Notes: a model not told the origin generated them from the sequence alone. Numbered from the stretch's first letter, positions 1 through 15,100 are shown. The stretch: 64,000 nucleotides of DNA from Owenia fusiformis (GCA_903813345.2 CAIIXF020000001.1:53401885-53465884); one strand, 5' to 3'. A program made the numbers and translations.

Positions 1-147
1 AAGGTTTAAAAGACATAAACTATAACCGCAATACTGCATATATACAATTAAAGTTGAATAAAGTAGATAGACCTACTATGTACGACTTTCAATCAATGGC
101 ACAGAATGTATTCATAATCATGTTTTATAAGCATACTGTATTTTCAG

Positions 148-3100
148 AAGCTTGACGAAAACATGGTTTTATCCAGACACAAAAGAGTGGTTGGAGGTAA
201 TCAGATAATTTCAATTTTCATATTTTCGTGATACTTTTAAACTCAATTTTTATTGGTAATCTTTTTGACTGAAATCCTTTTATATCTTTTAGGTTCGGAC
301 GCTGCTGTAGGGAAACACCCATGGGTAGTTAGGATAGACAACGGTGGTAAAACGTGCACAGGAACTCTCATTACACCCTGTCACGTCCTAACGGAATCAA
401 AATGCATAAAGAATGACAATGGAATAAAGTAAATGATAACACTTATGTACTTATTGATTATCAAAAAGATGTGAAGTACACACATATGATATGACTTAGA
501 CTTATACATTTAGTTATGATGCTTTCTTATTTTGTTTTAGAATGTATCTCGGTGAAAATCAAAAAGATGATGCTAATGTCCAGATTGTCACAGAAAAGGT
601 ACCAAGAGTGATCGATAAGGCAAAAAGTGTAACAATTACGATAACTCTTCTCGCATCCTGCGTTGATGTAAACGAATTTGTCGCACCTATAAATGTAGCA
701 AATGAACGAATTGTTGATGACACTCCAGCGACTGTATATGGCTGGGGCGAGACGATTCCACAATCAAATGTGTTACAAAGGGCAAGAGTTGTTTCAAAAA
801 CTGATGAGTGTTTGTCAAGATTTGACCCATCTAAACTTTTTGGGATGTTGTGTGCTTATGAAAATATCAAGAGTATAGGAGACGAAGGTGGACCAATGGT
901 AGTTCCGGGGATTGACGACCAGCCATGTTTGGTAAGACACAAAAATACATTAACTGCATTAATTCATCTGATCCTGCGTCCAATTTATACACTGGAGAGG
1001 TTAAGCTAACGATGTTTTTCACAACGTAACCGTGAACGCAAAGTACAAAAATTAACAAAGGAATGTATCGAGCGCTCATAGTTTAATGCGCGCTTAGTCT
1101 ACTTCAGATACTCTTTCAGCTTCAGAGTTTCGGGTTTAGAACGGGAGATTTTGAAATTTGACGTTGGGTCAACGGGAACCATTTTACTCGTGTCTATTGA
1201 ACACTATGCTGTCAATTTTGATTTCGATGCACAGTTGAATTCTTGCTGAACACGATGATGTATGTCATGCATGATTTAGCGCCAAAAATCTTACGAAACG
1301 AGCTCGTTTAAAATATGTATTAGAAAACCAGCTATAAAACCGCATCAATGACATACTAGAGAGGTTTCGCAAAACGAATTAGCTAAAACGTATCCGCATC
1401 CGTATCTCGTTACGTTTACGGATACGTATTTCGATAATTTTCGTTTCGCAGTTCGTTTTTTGAAGTACGTAATTATAAACGCATCTCAATCCGTATTTAA
1501 TAGTAGTGAAAACTAGGGTCAAATAAAAGGCTTCATCTGCACTAAGATTTCAAAACACCATTGGGAGTGTCAGCTTTCAGAATCACAACTCCAAAAGTAT
1601 TTTTGGTGAGTGCAAAAATACATATTAGCCCTTTCATCCCCAAGGTGTCATTTGTTAATTTCATGACATCAATTTCAAAATGAAGAATATCCTTTAGGCC
1701 AGAAAAGGTTATTTCTAGGTTTACAATAACCAATTCAGTGTCAAATTATACTTTTGGGAATATTTAAGGGTTTGAAAACAGAATAGCTGAATAGTGGTCA
1801 TTAACCTATTACAACCAAACACAACAACAGTACAATAGAACATAACCCAGTGTCAAAATACACAGAACGCAATAGAGCATAACCCAGCACCAAAGCCAGT
1901 ATAGCGCAACCTGACTTAACCACCAAAACACAACCAACTGTCAGATTAACACAATATGTCACAACCCAATAATAAGACAACAAAGACAAACACAACCAAT
2001 TGTTGAATTAACTCAACACAATTGTGCACAATTCAACACTAAACAATAAAAACACAATCAGGCACAACCAATAAAACACAACTAAACTAACAACCATGAA
2101 AACACATCGAACTGTGAAATTATCACCACACAATTTGGCACAACCCAATGGTAAATCAACAAAAGCAAAGACAGCCCATTGTTCAAGAACAGAACACAAT
2201 TTTTCAAAACCCAAAACAAAACAATCAAAACAAAATCAGGCACAAACAAAAAACTCTTTAAAATTGTAATACCGAGATACACAACTAACTTAACCCAATT
2301 GGAGAGAACGCCAATCACAAAACGCAATCAGACACAACAATATACCTCAACCGACTAGCCACAACCAGCTAGCCAACCAACATAACATATTCACAAGAGA
2401 AAACAACCCATAATAAGATTAACATAACACAATGGGACACAACCCGATACTAAATTACCAGACTAACAACCATCAAAAGAGAACCGAGTCTCAAACGTAC
2501 ACAACACAATTCGGCAAAACCTATACCCACATGACACTAACCCACCATTACACAACCAGGCTTAAACAAATACTCAATCGATTTTCTCAACCCATCAAAA
2601 CACAATCAGGCACAACCAATAAACAACAACGAAACGTTGATACCGATTTACTCAACTAAGTTATTCCAACTGGAGACAATCGCACAAAACAATCAGGGAC
2701 AATCCGATATCTACTGAATATGTACTTGAATAACAACCCCCCCCCTTCCCTATCATCACAAGGCTGCTAATGAAGAACACATCATGGACCACTACCCAAG
2801 AGTTAGGAACATCTGGGGCCCCTACCGTGACTCATATGTAAGAGAGAAGATCCGTTACAGGATCTGGATGTCAGGCCTGTCTTTACAAAAATGAAAATAG
2901 GAAATGATACGCCAATATCATCATCCTAGGATCAAAGAAATATACTCTACCTGTTACATAATCACTGACGGTGGTTCCGGGAAGCTTGGGCACTAAGCTT
3001 TAGTCTCCTTGGACCCCCAAACGAGGCCGCTTACTATTTGACATAGATCGCATCGACTTGATGCGTGTTCAAGTCATACCACGGGAAGAAGCTACCTGGC

Positions 3101-6100
3101 TAGACATTTTTTCAAAATCATTCAGTTTTGCATCATACTGAGCACTTTTCGGGAGTTTTAAGCCAAAAAGCTCCCCCTTGCCACAAGCTGGATACGGGCA
3201 AGAGTGATGCGGGGCGCCATCTTTAGACCCAATATCACATTCATTGTCGAGGTCAGGACCAAGCTACTATATTCAAACTAAGCCAAAGTCCCTGCTCTAT
3301 ATGAATTCGGAGCGTGACTTTCTAGGCACAAAATATATGTTCAGGTGGCCTAGCTGCTAACCATGGCCATTGGTTTGATGTCCCTAAGAAATTGACTACG
3401 GTATTACTATTGACCCCAGAAACGATAGACCTTACATCTGCCTATAAGCAAATGTGACTAAAGCTTTATTCGTACATATTGCAGTACAGGCCCCTCGCTT
3501 ATAATCAAATTTATCGGCAGATAAGGCTATTACTTCATCAAAATTAGCAAGATACACATGATAACATATGTGGGTTACTAAAATTATACATTTAGGGAAA
3601 AATTTATCAAGATTTGAAGGACAAAATAGATACGGAGACAACTACGCACAGAAAGTGTTAGTTTACGTACTTTCGGTATTGCTGTTGGTATCACAAACGT
3701 ATTGAGTACACTTTTACTCCATCGATGCGTTACGGATTTTGATACGGGTAGCTAAAACGTTGTGCGAAACATGTACACTGTAATTATTGCAATACCATTC
3801 CATACAGTGTAAAATGAATTGAACATACCATTTGAAAAACTCGATTTATTTCAAACAATAAACAAATTCATTCACCAAATTTTAGTCAAATTATACACAG
3901 CACACTGTGCTTGTTCATATAGTGATACCTTTAGAACTAAAAACAATATAATCGAAGGGTAAAATCGGATACGTAAATGACCAACGTACAGAAGCCTCAT
4001 TTTTCGTGTTTTCCGTACCATTTCACGTATAAATTGAACTGACAACGCATAAATCTGGTAAATACGTTACGGATACGGATACGTGGAGCTAAAAAGCGTT
4101 TTGCGAAACCTCTCTACTATAGAATCATTACACGCTATGTTGTAGTCTAAACAAACACTGGATTTGAACGGCTATTTATATGAGAAAGCTACATGAATTT
4201 GTATATGGTCGAGTGATACGTACAGGTTCAGTTTCGATTATATATGCAAAGCTTAACCTCTCAACTGTCTCAAATGTACACCCTATCTATATTAATAACC
4301 CACAAAAGGAAAATTCTTGCATGCAATTTTAAAAAGTAATGATTCCAAATTGAAACCAAATTTAATTTTGAACTCTTGTTTGATTTTAGTCATTTTCTAG
4401 TCATTTTCCTCATGAATCCGATAATAGAGAGGATAAGTAAACTTGAACGAAAACTTGTAAAGACCCCCTGAAATTGTTCACCATTGTTGTCCACCTCTCA
4501 ATTGGTTCTTTTCCTCATATCTTTATTTTCAATCGGGCAATAAAGGCCAGTGAATTGAAAATAGCCTATAACATGTATAAGAGACCATGATTTTACACAT
4601 TTCGCGTACACGTTCTTCAAACTAGTGCAAACTCCCTAAAAACTGATTTCCTAGCACATGTTGCTTTTAGGTTGGTTTGACACAGAACAATCGGGATCTC
4701 ACTGACACAACCGACCAAACTCCTGTAACCGTATCCACATTTACAGATGTAACAATTGGAAAAATTGTCAAACTGATTGGAACATTTATTGGAGGTAGGA
4801 GTGTATTTCATTTTCCTGCAATTAATGAGAATTGATGATAAGGAAACAAATAAACTTTCACTCATTACATATGATCAATTTCAATTTCAGCTAATCCTTG
4901 TGATTGTGGAAAAGGTTTAACTAATTGTAAACCAGCATTACCAGAATCGCCAACTGATAGTACTAACACTTCACCTACCGACTTAGTCACTGTACCAACG
5001 TCACTTTCTGAGATCACTTCAGAGCCCGAATCGGTCCAAACGACAATTTCTTCTGTAGTCACGGATACGCACCCATGGCTTGCTCGAATAGAAAATGGAA
5101 GGAAGCAGTGTTCTGGAACATTGATTACACCATGTCACATTATAACAAAGAAGACTTGTGTGAAGAAGAACAATGGTTTAACGTAAGTGAATTATACCAG
5201 TCTATGTAGGGATTACCCAATGACATATAACAAATAAGTATTATTTACCCACAGAGATTAGAACAACTTCTTCAAAGCTGGGAGTTATCCTACTAAATGT
5301 TAGTTGAATTCCGGTTTATTAAATATAAGTCGCACCTCCACACTCTCCCATGTATACCGTTCCGTATTAGTGAAATTGTTGACATTAATACGGAATAAAT
5401 CATACCATTTCATGAAAAAATGGTGACCTCGTCCTACGGAAATTGAGATTATGTTTCACAGCAAGTTTGCATGGCGATACTGTATAGCACATGCTCTGGG
5501 GAATTGATTCTACTTTCTATAGACACCAATCACATCTCTGTTGATAGAATAATAAAAAAGCCTTAGGGTCCCAATCTCCTTTGTTTACATTTACCAAAAC
5601 GTGAAAAAATGACAAAAGTTGTCATAACTTTTTAAATCTTAAACTTTTGAAACCGATTTCACTTGCCAGCAACAGATACTTTAGTCGTTGACGCACCGAA
5701 CATGTCAGTTTAGTTCGTAATATCTCCAAATAAACGATTTCAACATTTTAAAAAACTCGATGCTAGTCCACGTGTTAATACGGAATGTTGAATTCGTTTA
5801 TTTGGAGATATTACGAACCAAACTGACATGTTCGGTTCGTCAACGACTAAAGTATCTGTCGCTGGCAAGTGAAATCGGTTTCAAAAGTTTAAGATTTAAA
5901 AAGTTATGACAACTTTTGTCATTTTTTCACGTTTTTGTAAATGTAAACAAAGGAGGTTGGGACCCTAAGGCTTTTTTATTACTCTATCGACAGAGATGTG
6001 ATTGGTGTCTATAGAAAGTAGAATCAATTCCCCAGAGCATGTGCTATACAGTATCGCCATGCGAACTTGCTGTGAAACATAATCTCAATTTCCGTAGGAC

Positions 6101-9100
6101 AAGGTCACCATTTTTCATGAAATGGTATGATTTATTCCGTATTAATGTCAACAATTTCACTAATACGGAATGGTATACATGTGAGAGTGTCCATATAATT
6201 CGGGTTCAAAACGTTCGTAATTCATTATTTAGTTTACAATGTATATATTTCATGTGTGTATATTTTGCCAGGTCTGAATCCTAAAGCATCTGCACATCAT
6301 ATATTTAAAAGTTGAATAAAACTTTTGATTCATTCAATACGTGCATCGTATGTTAATGCCACTGTTCAAAATATTGGATGCGGGTCTTTTTTGTTTCAAA
6401 CACTCATTGAAGATGATACGTGTTTGAAAACATTATTAATTTGAGTCAGATTAAGCGTATTTTTATTTCAGAGTATATTTAGGAGAAGAAAGTCCAAATG
6501 ATGTTAACGTTCAGTCAATCGGAGAACTCGATCCCAGAAGGACTGCAAATAACGACGGTCTCTCAATTATAGTGCTTCAACTTGAGAAATGTGTCGAAAT
6601 CAATGAGTTTGTTGCGCCTATAAATGTTGCAGATTTGCGAATAGTTGATGATTCAGCGGCCTATGCTCATGGTTGGGACAAATCGGTTCCTTCTAAGACA
6701 CCCATTATTACCAAAACTAATGACTGCATTGCTCGATTCGGGGCACAGACATTCAGTGGATTGTTATGTGCATATGAAACACTGCCTTCAACGTTTCAAC
6801 TCGGCGGTCCTTTGGTAATCACTGGAGATGATGACAAGCCTTGCATGGTAAGCAGTCCTACCTACAGGATGTGGCCAAAAATCCATATTTCCATATTTTT
6901 GCTAAAGATACGGTTTTCTTGTGACATCAATTTGGTTGCAGTAACTGAAATCACTGTAAAACATATTACCTTGAAACCAGGAGTTTGTATTCACACCCTC
7001 ATTGAATTTTAACCTCAATTCCATTTAAATACCGCTATGGATTAATAATTATAAGTAATTCCATTTTGAGATTGATTAGAATCGAATCCTGCATACTCTG
7101 CGAAAATATACTATTGAAGTCAATGCATCATTTTCTAGGGATTTTTGACCAACAATATGGTTCAATTAATATCAGACTAAGACCATCTACTCTAGGAATC
7201 ATCGTCCTTCGGACCATGGTTCCCGGGGTATATGGCCATACGGACCTAAATTCTTATGGAGCTTTTACTTTTACACCGGCTGACTCATATATATTCGAAC
7301 AACAAAACAAAAACACATATAGTTTTCATAACTTCCATGGTAACAAGTGTGTAGGCAATTCTCAATAACAAATTATTTAGGCTTAATAGATTGAGCGCTG
7401 ATTGTGACATGACAATGATAACACGTTCATAAACATATTTACAAATACTAGTGTTTTGTAATATTTTTTTTATGTCAATCACTTGCATCTTTATAGGTTG
7501 GTCAAAATCACAAAAATCTCGTCGTCACAGACCTGTCATCGGGATCTACTGTAACTGTTTCCACGTTTATTGATCTACTTGATTCAGGAGTCACTCCCGA
7601 ACTGCTATCAGACTTCGTACAAGGTAATAATGTAGCACAACGGGAACCGCACGTAATATTTTACTGTGTGACTAGTAGGGTCTGTCCCTTGTATTGTTGT
7701 GTCCAGGTCCAGCTCATCTAAAAATATAAAAATAAAAAAGTAATTAACACTCTAAATAAATCCAATACATTTGTGATTTGATATCAGCATTTCAAATATT
7801 TCGTCCTATACTACTGCAGCCATGATTATCTTGCCAAATTATTCCATTTTAGCTAATCCTTGCTCAGCGGAATGCAGGCAAGGTATTACTCCATGTCGGA
7901 AACCTTCAGTTTCACAAGTCGTTACCACCACATCCACTTCTACAAGTCCAGTTGATGCCACGGACCAGGTCCCGACTACCCAACCTGACGCTACAACATC
8001 TACCCAACCTGATACCAGTGAGTCTCCATCCACTGATCCTTCTGCCACTACACCAACAGAATCTCCTACCCAACCTGATACCAGTGAGTCTCCATCCACT
8101 GATCCTTCTGCTACGACACCAACAGAATCTCCTACACAACCTGCTACCAGTGAGAAGTCCACATCCACAACAACAGATCCTACGTTGGCACATCCTTGGC
8201 TTGTCAGGATACAAAACGGCAATAGCAAGAAGTGTTCTGGTACTTTAGTTACTCCTTGCCATGTGATGACATCATTTACATGCGTAAGGAAAAATAATGG
8301 AATCAAGTAAGAAAATTATTTATATTATTTATTTAAATGTCATGCTATGAAAAGCAATAATTGACTCTTACGAGATTTTCCATAATGACGTCTCGGGCGC
8401 TTAAGAAAAGGTATAGAGTGAAACCTGTATATTCGAACACCGTACTCTCAATGCAAACGTTTTTTTCGGTCTCATTTTTAATCTTTCATTGATTTCCATG
8501 TTAGAAATAACTTGAAATGAAAACACCTGCCAATCCTAAGACGTTTGGCTGGTCCTAATGGCGTTCGAATTTGACGGTTTTTACTGTTATAGACGTTTGA
8601 CCAGACACTGACCCACTTTGGGTAGTTTTAGGGGCAACCAACATATTACTGTTCTTAAACCGTAGTTTTTAACGAAAAGCTGCATGCATTGATGCAATTA
8701 AAGATTGTAATAATTTGCATTTATAAAGGGTTTACATTGGCGAACATTCAGTTGGGGATGATGTAGAAGTTATTGATGCAGATAAACCCCGTCTTACGAA
8801 TAAAGCTCTAGGTGTATCAATATTCAACCTTGCTACGTGTGTTGATACAAATGCTCCTAATGTTGATGTCATAAGTGTTATTGACTCCACAATCCCAGAT
8901 GGATGGAACGCTAGATGGTTTGGATGGGGAACTGAACATATCACAGTTGGTTCACAAAGTCAGGTGGTACAGTCTGCAACTTGTCAGAGCAATGCTGGTA
9001 TAGCATTACAAACTGGACAAATATGTGCTGCACCGTCGACAACTTTTAATGATAACGGCGGTGCGCTTGTTATAACAGCAGAAGGTCGTGCCTGTCAAGT

Positions 9101-12100
9101 AAGCCTTATATTTGTACAAGAAGTAAGAGATGGTCGACCTTTGAATTGTTGTCATATATGCATTGTTAATTAAATTGCACCAGCTTCGACATTTCAGTGG
9201 CTGATAATTGTTTGTCTATAGGTTGGTGTTTCTCAGACGAATATCGTTGATGCAAACAACAGCACAAATATCGTAACACCATACAGTGATGTGTCAGAAA
9301 GACGTGTAATAGTAGACATGCTTACTACGTTTATAAACGGTAGTACAATTTTTAAAATTTTACTAAAAACTTCCAGCATACTGATAATTTTATTTTAAAT
9401 GTCATAGTAATGGTAACTATCTGCTTTACTTCATATATAATTTTGTGTAGTGCTTTAAGGATTTTATACTTTAATTTTAGAACTCTATGACTAATTGGGA
9501 AGATGTCTATCTTCTCAACCCGTTTCTGTGAAAGTTTAATATAATAATATTATGATTGCTTAAACCAATGTTTGACTTTTCGATGCTGTGTATGTTGCAT
9601 TAGATAATCCTTGCTCGCAATGTGGAGCTCAAGAAGTGAGGCAATGTACACTGCCTACCACTACTCCTACTACTATTCCACCATCAACAACTATTGCCTT
9701 AACCACCACAACCGAGAGTGTTGTAACCACATCTACAACATCAAAGGATGATACCACAATCACAGACAGTACCATAAGCCAACAGACAACTAAAGCAACT
9801 ACTTCTCCATCAACAGAACCTCCAACAACAACTACTACTCTACCATCAACCACTACAACCATAGATCCTGCATTAAGTCATCCATGGCTTGTTAGAATAG
9901 AGAATGGTAAAAAGAAATGCTCTGGCACTTTGGTAACACCTTGTCATGTAATGACATTAACATCCTGTGTCAAACGAGATAATGGAATAAAGTAAGTCAA
10001 TTGATGAATATATATGCCATTCACAGGTATTTATCACAAAGTTATATGACATATGAGGGAACAGAATACAGTGAAGCCATCTTAATTTTTCCAACAGATG
10101 AATGGTAAGTAAACAATCGTAACAATCGAAACATGTCTAGTGTGTAAATAATTGGCATCATAATGAGTAATAAAGTTCTTGCCCTTGATTAAGCCTCATT
10201 AACCTTACTATCACACCAAACTACATCTCACTACGTTCTCGAAAACGGGCTTAAACTTTGTGCGAATGGAATGAATGTAGCTGCAGCTTTCTACGGGCTT
10301 TTTACAAGCATAAACTAGACTTTTGTATGAACTTCATGGACCTGCTCAGACGGGAAGTTGATTTAGAATTTTGAATCATTTCAAAATTCGATGGCGCCCA
10401 TACAGTTCTGTAATTAGATCTTGTGGCAACGAACTTCAAACGAGATGACCTACTAAACTAGGAACGTAATTGCCGTACTTCGACCCTACTAGGGAACCGT
10501 TAACGACATTGTGCAACCGGATAACAATTGCAGTGCGTGTACACACCGACATGGTATAACCTGAACGAACTGCGAGTGAGATGGACGTATTGAAGACTTT
10601 ATGAACGAAGTAGCTAATTATGTTAGATTTATGAATTAGAATTATGCTAGATTTGCCCCATTTTAATACGATTTTTTTTGTACGACTGGAAAGAATGGTC
10701 GAGAACTAGTTTGGTGTGATTGTGGGGGTAAGAACCCCATGCTTAAATTACTTGAATTCTTTAACTTTTTACTCATACGTTTCAGGGTTTTTGCCGGTGA
10801 GCATATAAAAGGTGATACGGCTCAAAGTTTAGCTGCAAGTGCCGTTAAGCCAAGAGAACTAATAAAAAATCTTGGTGTGACTGTATTTAAGCTTGAATCA
10901 TGTTTCGACACAACTGCTCCAGATGTCGATGTCATAAGTGTGATCAATACAACAATTCCTGATGCATGGAGTGTTGATTGGTTTGGATGGGATGCCTTGC
11001 ACGATAAAGTTGAAATTCAAGGACAAGTTGTACAGACTGAAAAATGTCAGAGTGAACCTGGTATAACAATACAAACTGGAGAAATTTGTGCATCACCAAA
11101 AGCATTAGATAATACAAATGGAGCTCTTGTTTTGCCTCTTTCTGCTACATTTGATGCATGCCAGGTATGTGAATAGTGAATACCAGTAAATAGTAAAAGT
11201 AGATCGTGATATTGGTCCTTGAATGTTGGGGAGGGGGAATTAGTCTCTGTTTATTTTTACGTTGCATGATTTAGAATAGTTGGGTTTTTCTCATGACAAG
11301 TGTACTCTTAGATTTTATATTTTCTTCTGTAACCATTTTCGGAATTATTTTCCCGTTGACACTTACGCATACATATTTATTCAAATATGAAACAAAGGTA
11401 TATCCTTGAATTCTCATAAAATATCTAAGTAATTTTACCTGAACATTATTACAAGCATATAATGGTATGCTACTATTTTTGACTAATTTTTGAAGTGATC
11501 TCGCTGACATACTAGTTACGTTTTTGATGCTATCGTTACTGTTACATAGACAATGGTATCATGAGAAATTATGGCCTTCCATTAGTTTCTTGAGATTTCT
11601 AGCTGAAGGCGATATATGTGACGAGTATCAGAATGATTAGTAGATTTATTTACTTTTTGTCTATATTTTTTGCCAATGGATGCATCCTCTGCATATCTTA
11701 CCGTACACTGCCTACCTAAATCAAGCTTCACATGATTCTTGATCAGTATTTTTTCATCATTTTCACAGATGATTGATCAGTAACAACACTGTCAGTCAAT
11801 TTTGTAGACGTTGATGTGAATGACTCAGAACTAAAATAGTTGAACCAAGTTGACTTGGTTATATTTAGATTTTGAATAGAATGATACATATATCACTTGC
11901 TTGTGAAAGGTTTCAGGTAAAAATCAAGAAAGGATTACAGATACATTTTACAAAAATTTATTGATATACCTTCATACATGAATTTACTTTTTTAGGTAGG
12001 CGTTTCTCTGGCAAATCTAGTCGATTCAAACAATGTTACAAATATTGTAACAGCATATCTTGATGTTTCCCAAAGTGTTATTTTGGTCGACATGTTGACT

Positions 12101-15100
12101 ACGTTCATCAATGGTAAGATTTTTTATATCTTTGCATGGAATAATTTAAAAAAACTGTTGGTGTGCAAAAAAGCTTTTTTAAATGGCTAGAAAAGTATCA
12201 TGACATTAAGGTATTGACATAAAAATTAATTACTGAAACTTAAGGATAGGCATATTTTACCATTCAAATAGTTAAGCTAATACTGACTTCAATTTTCGTG
12301 AGATCTTTGAATTTCAATGGTAAATTGTTCATGTGTCTGGGATTTACTATTTTTCCTACCAATGTCCAATGTCTAATACAGATTTTTATCACTATCGTCA
12401 CTTTGGTATTATTGTTATACTGTATTAATTATTTCACGATCACATGGAGACGAGGACCGAACTGGTCAATAGCGAGGTCCAGCAATGGTAGCTCTCTTTC
12501 AGAGGACTGAGGGCTCTTTCAGCCCCAGTTGATTACATATTCCAGCAGGATATCGATCCAGGCCATAGAGTGCAAAAGTCACTTTGGAATATCTGGAGAA
12601 GAATACCCCTTGGTTCATTAGTCCTGATGAATGGCCGCCCAATACACCACTTATCAAAGATTGTAGCAGATTTAGTGAACATTATAAATGTGCTATTTAT
12701 GATCACATAAAATCATAGAACATCACATTTTCTAGAAAAACAGTAAATCTTGGACACGTGAACAAATTAGCAATAATATTCAAACATGTGACTAAAAACT
12801 GAGTATTTGAATGGTAAAATATGCCTATCCTTAAGTTTCTGTAAATAATTTTTTATGTCAATACCATTATGTTATGTTACTTTTCTAGCCGTCTAAAAAG
12901 TTGCAATTTTTTTTGGCACACCCTGTATACAGTGGTTGTTATGTCACCACCAAAAGTGGTGACATATTGTTATGGTCTCCGTTTTTTTGCGACGGCGGTT
13001 GGCGTCCGGCGGTTGGTGGTTGGCGTCCGGCGGTTGGCGTCTGGCGGTTGGCGTCTGTAACAATTTCTTACAACTTCCTATAACTTAACAAATACTGTTT
13101 AGACTGACTTCAATTTTTTTCTAAATCATCTACATGTTCTCAGAAGTTCAAATCTGACTTTAGATTTGACATTTGACCTTCAATGACCTTCTCAAGGTCA
13201 AAAAGGTCTTTTTTCAACTTGCTTCACATTGACTAAATTTTTTTTCAAAATCATCTACATGTTCTCAGAAATTCAAATCTGACTTTAGATTTGACATTTG
13301 ACCTTCAAATCTGACTTTAGATTTGACATTTGACCTTCAATGACCTTCTCAAGGTCAAAAAAGGTCAAAAAGGTCTGTTTTCAACTTGCATCAAATTGAC
13401 TAAATTTTTTTTTCAAAATCATCTACATGTTCTCAGAAATTCAAATCTGACTTAAGATTTGACATTTGACCTTCGATGACCTTCTCAAGGTCAAAAAAGG
13501 TCAAAAAGGTCTGTTTTAAACTTGCTTCAAATTGACTAAAATTTTTTTTCAAAATCATCTACGTGTTCTCAGAAATTCAAATCTGACTTTAGATTTGACT
13601 TAAGATTTGACATTTGACCTTCAATGACCTTCTCAAAGTCAAAAAAGGTCAAAAAGGTCTTTTTTCAACTTGCTTCAAATTGACTAAATTTTTTTTTCAA
13701 AATCACCTACATGTTCTCAGAAATTCAAATCTGACTTTAATTTTGACATTTGACCTTCAATGACCTTCTCAAGGTCAAAAAAGGTCAAAAAGGTCTGTTT
13801 TCAACTTGCTTCAAATTGACTAAATTTTTTTTTCAAAATCATCTACGTGTTATCAGAAATTCAAATCTGACTTTAGATTTGACTTAAGATTTGACATTTG
13901 ACCTTCAATGACCTTCTCAAAGTCAAAAAAGGTCAAAAAGGTCTTTTTTCAACTTGCTTCAAATTGACAAAATTTTTTTTTCAAAATCATCTGCATGTTC
14001 TCAGAAATTCAAATCTGACTTAAGATTTGACATTTGACCTTCAATGACCTTCTCAATGTCAAAAAAGGTCAAAAAGGTATTTTTTCATCTTGCTTCAAAT
14101 TGACTAAATTTTTTTTCAAAATCATCTCCATGTTCTCAGAAATTCAAATATGACTTTAGATTTGACATTTGACCTTCAATGACCTTCTCAAGGTAAAAAA
14201 AGGTCAAAAAGGTCTTTTTTCAACTTGCTTCAAATTGACTAATTTCTTTTTTCAAAATCAGCTACATGTTCTCAGAAATTCAAATCTGACTTTAGATTTG
14301 ACATTTGACCTTAAATGACCTTCTCAAGGTCAAAAAAGGTAAAAAAGGTCTGTTTTCAACTTGCTTCAAATTGACTAAAAAAAATTTTCAAAATCATCTA
14401 CGTGTTCTCAGAAATTCAAATCTGACTTTAGATTTGACTTAAGATTTGACATTTGACCTTCAATGACCTTCTCAATGTCAAAAAAGGTCAAAAAGATCTT
14501 TTTTCAACTTGCTTCAAATTGACTAAATTTTTTTTTCAAAATCATCTACATGTTCTCAGAAATTCAAATCTGACTTTAGATTTGACATTTGACCTTCAAT
14601 GACCTTCTCAATGTCAAAAAAGGTCAAAAAGGTATTTTTTCATCTTGCTTCAAATTGACTAAATTTTTTTTCAATATCATCTACATGTTCTCAAAAATTC
14701 AAATATGACTTTAGATTTGACATTTGACCTTCAATGACCTTCTCAAGGTCAAAAAAGGTCAAAAAGGTCTTTTTTCAACTTGCTTCAAATTGACTAATTT
14801 TTTTTTTCAAAATCATCTACATGTTCTCAGAAATTCAAATCTGACTTTAGATTTGACATTTGACCTTTAATGACCTTCTCAAGGTCAAAAAAGGTCAAAA
14901 AGGTCTGTTTTCAACTTGCTTCTAATTGACCAATTTTTTTTTTCAAAATCATCTACATCTTTTCAGAAGTTCAAATTTGACTTTACAAGTTCTCAGAAAT
15001 TCAAATCTGACTTAAGTTTGAACTCATAATATTGTGAGCAACTAGGTGGTGACATTTTGTCATGTTAATGCCTTGTTTTGCATGTGATCATAAACGGACA

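Larger units (their letters stand above)
148..4794 (+). other. Pseudo-trypsin unit 1 (exons 1-4)
   Basis: Four exons (148-196, 293-428, 541-931, 4671-4794). The first ends in a basic HKR followed by VVGG, the classic trypsin-family activation site, so this unit alone keeps a zymogen-like cleavage motif. It then reads HPWVVRI and [17 protein letters not shown], where trypsin would have a His before the last Cys; here it is Lys. YGWGE and MLCAYE match the conserved GWG and Cys182 regions. The active-site loop reads GDEGGPMV, with Glu in place of the catalytic Ser. The last exon begins VGL and ends TFIGG, matching the C-terminal helix region. There is no N-P-C mini-module or mucin linker ahead of it, unlike units 2-6. 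Catalytic activity is not expected. Intron 3 (932-4670) is enlarged by a 2.76-kb transposon. Confidence 0.8.

Noticed and set aside
6039-6284. 81-residue frame in a unit 2 intron
   Set aside because: It lies in the right arm of the fold-back element and has no homologous exon in other units.
7839-8306. Long reading frames on the minus strand opposite mucin linkers (also 9629-9862, 15141-15371, 30870-31136)
   Set aside because: They are reverse complements of Thr/Pro-rich codons and read as Val/Gly-rich low-complexity strings; the plus strand has the domains and splice sites.
12298-12510. 70-residue frame between units 4 and 5
   Set aside because: It is inside the mariner-like element and shows no conserved pattern.
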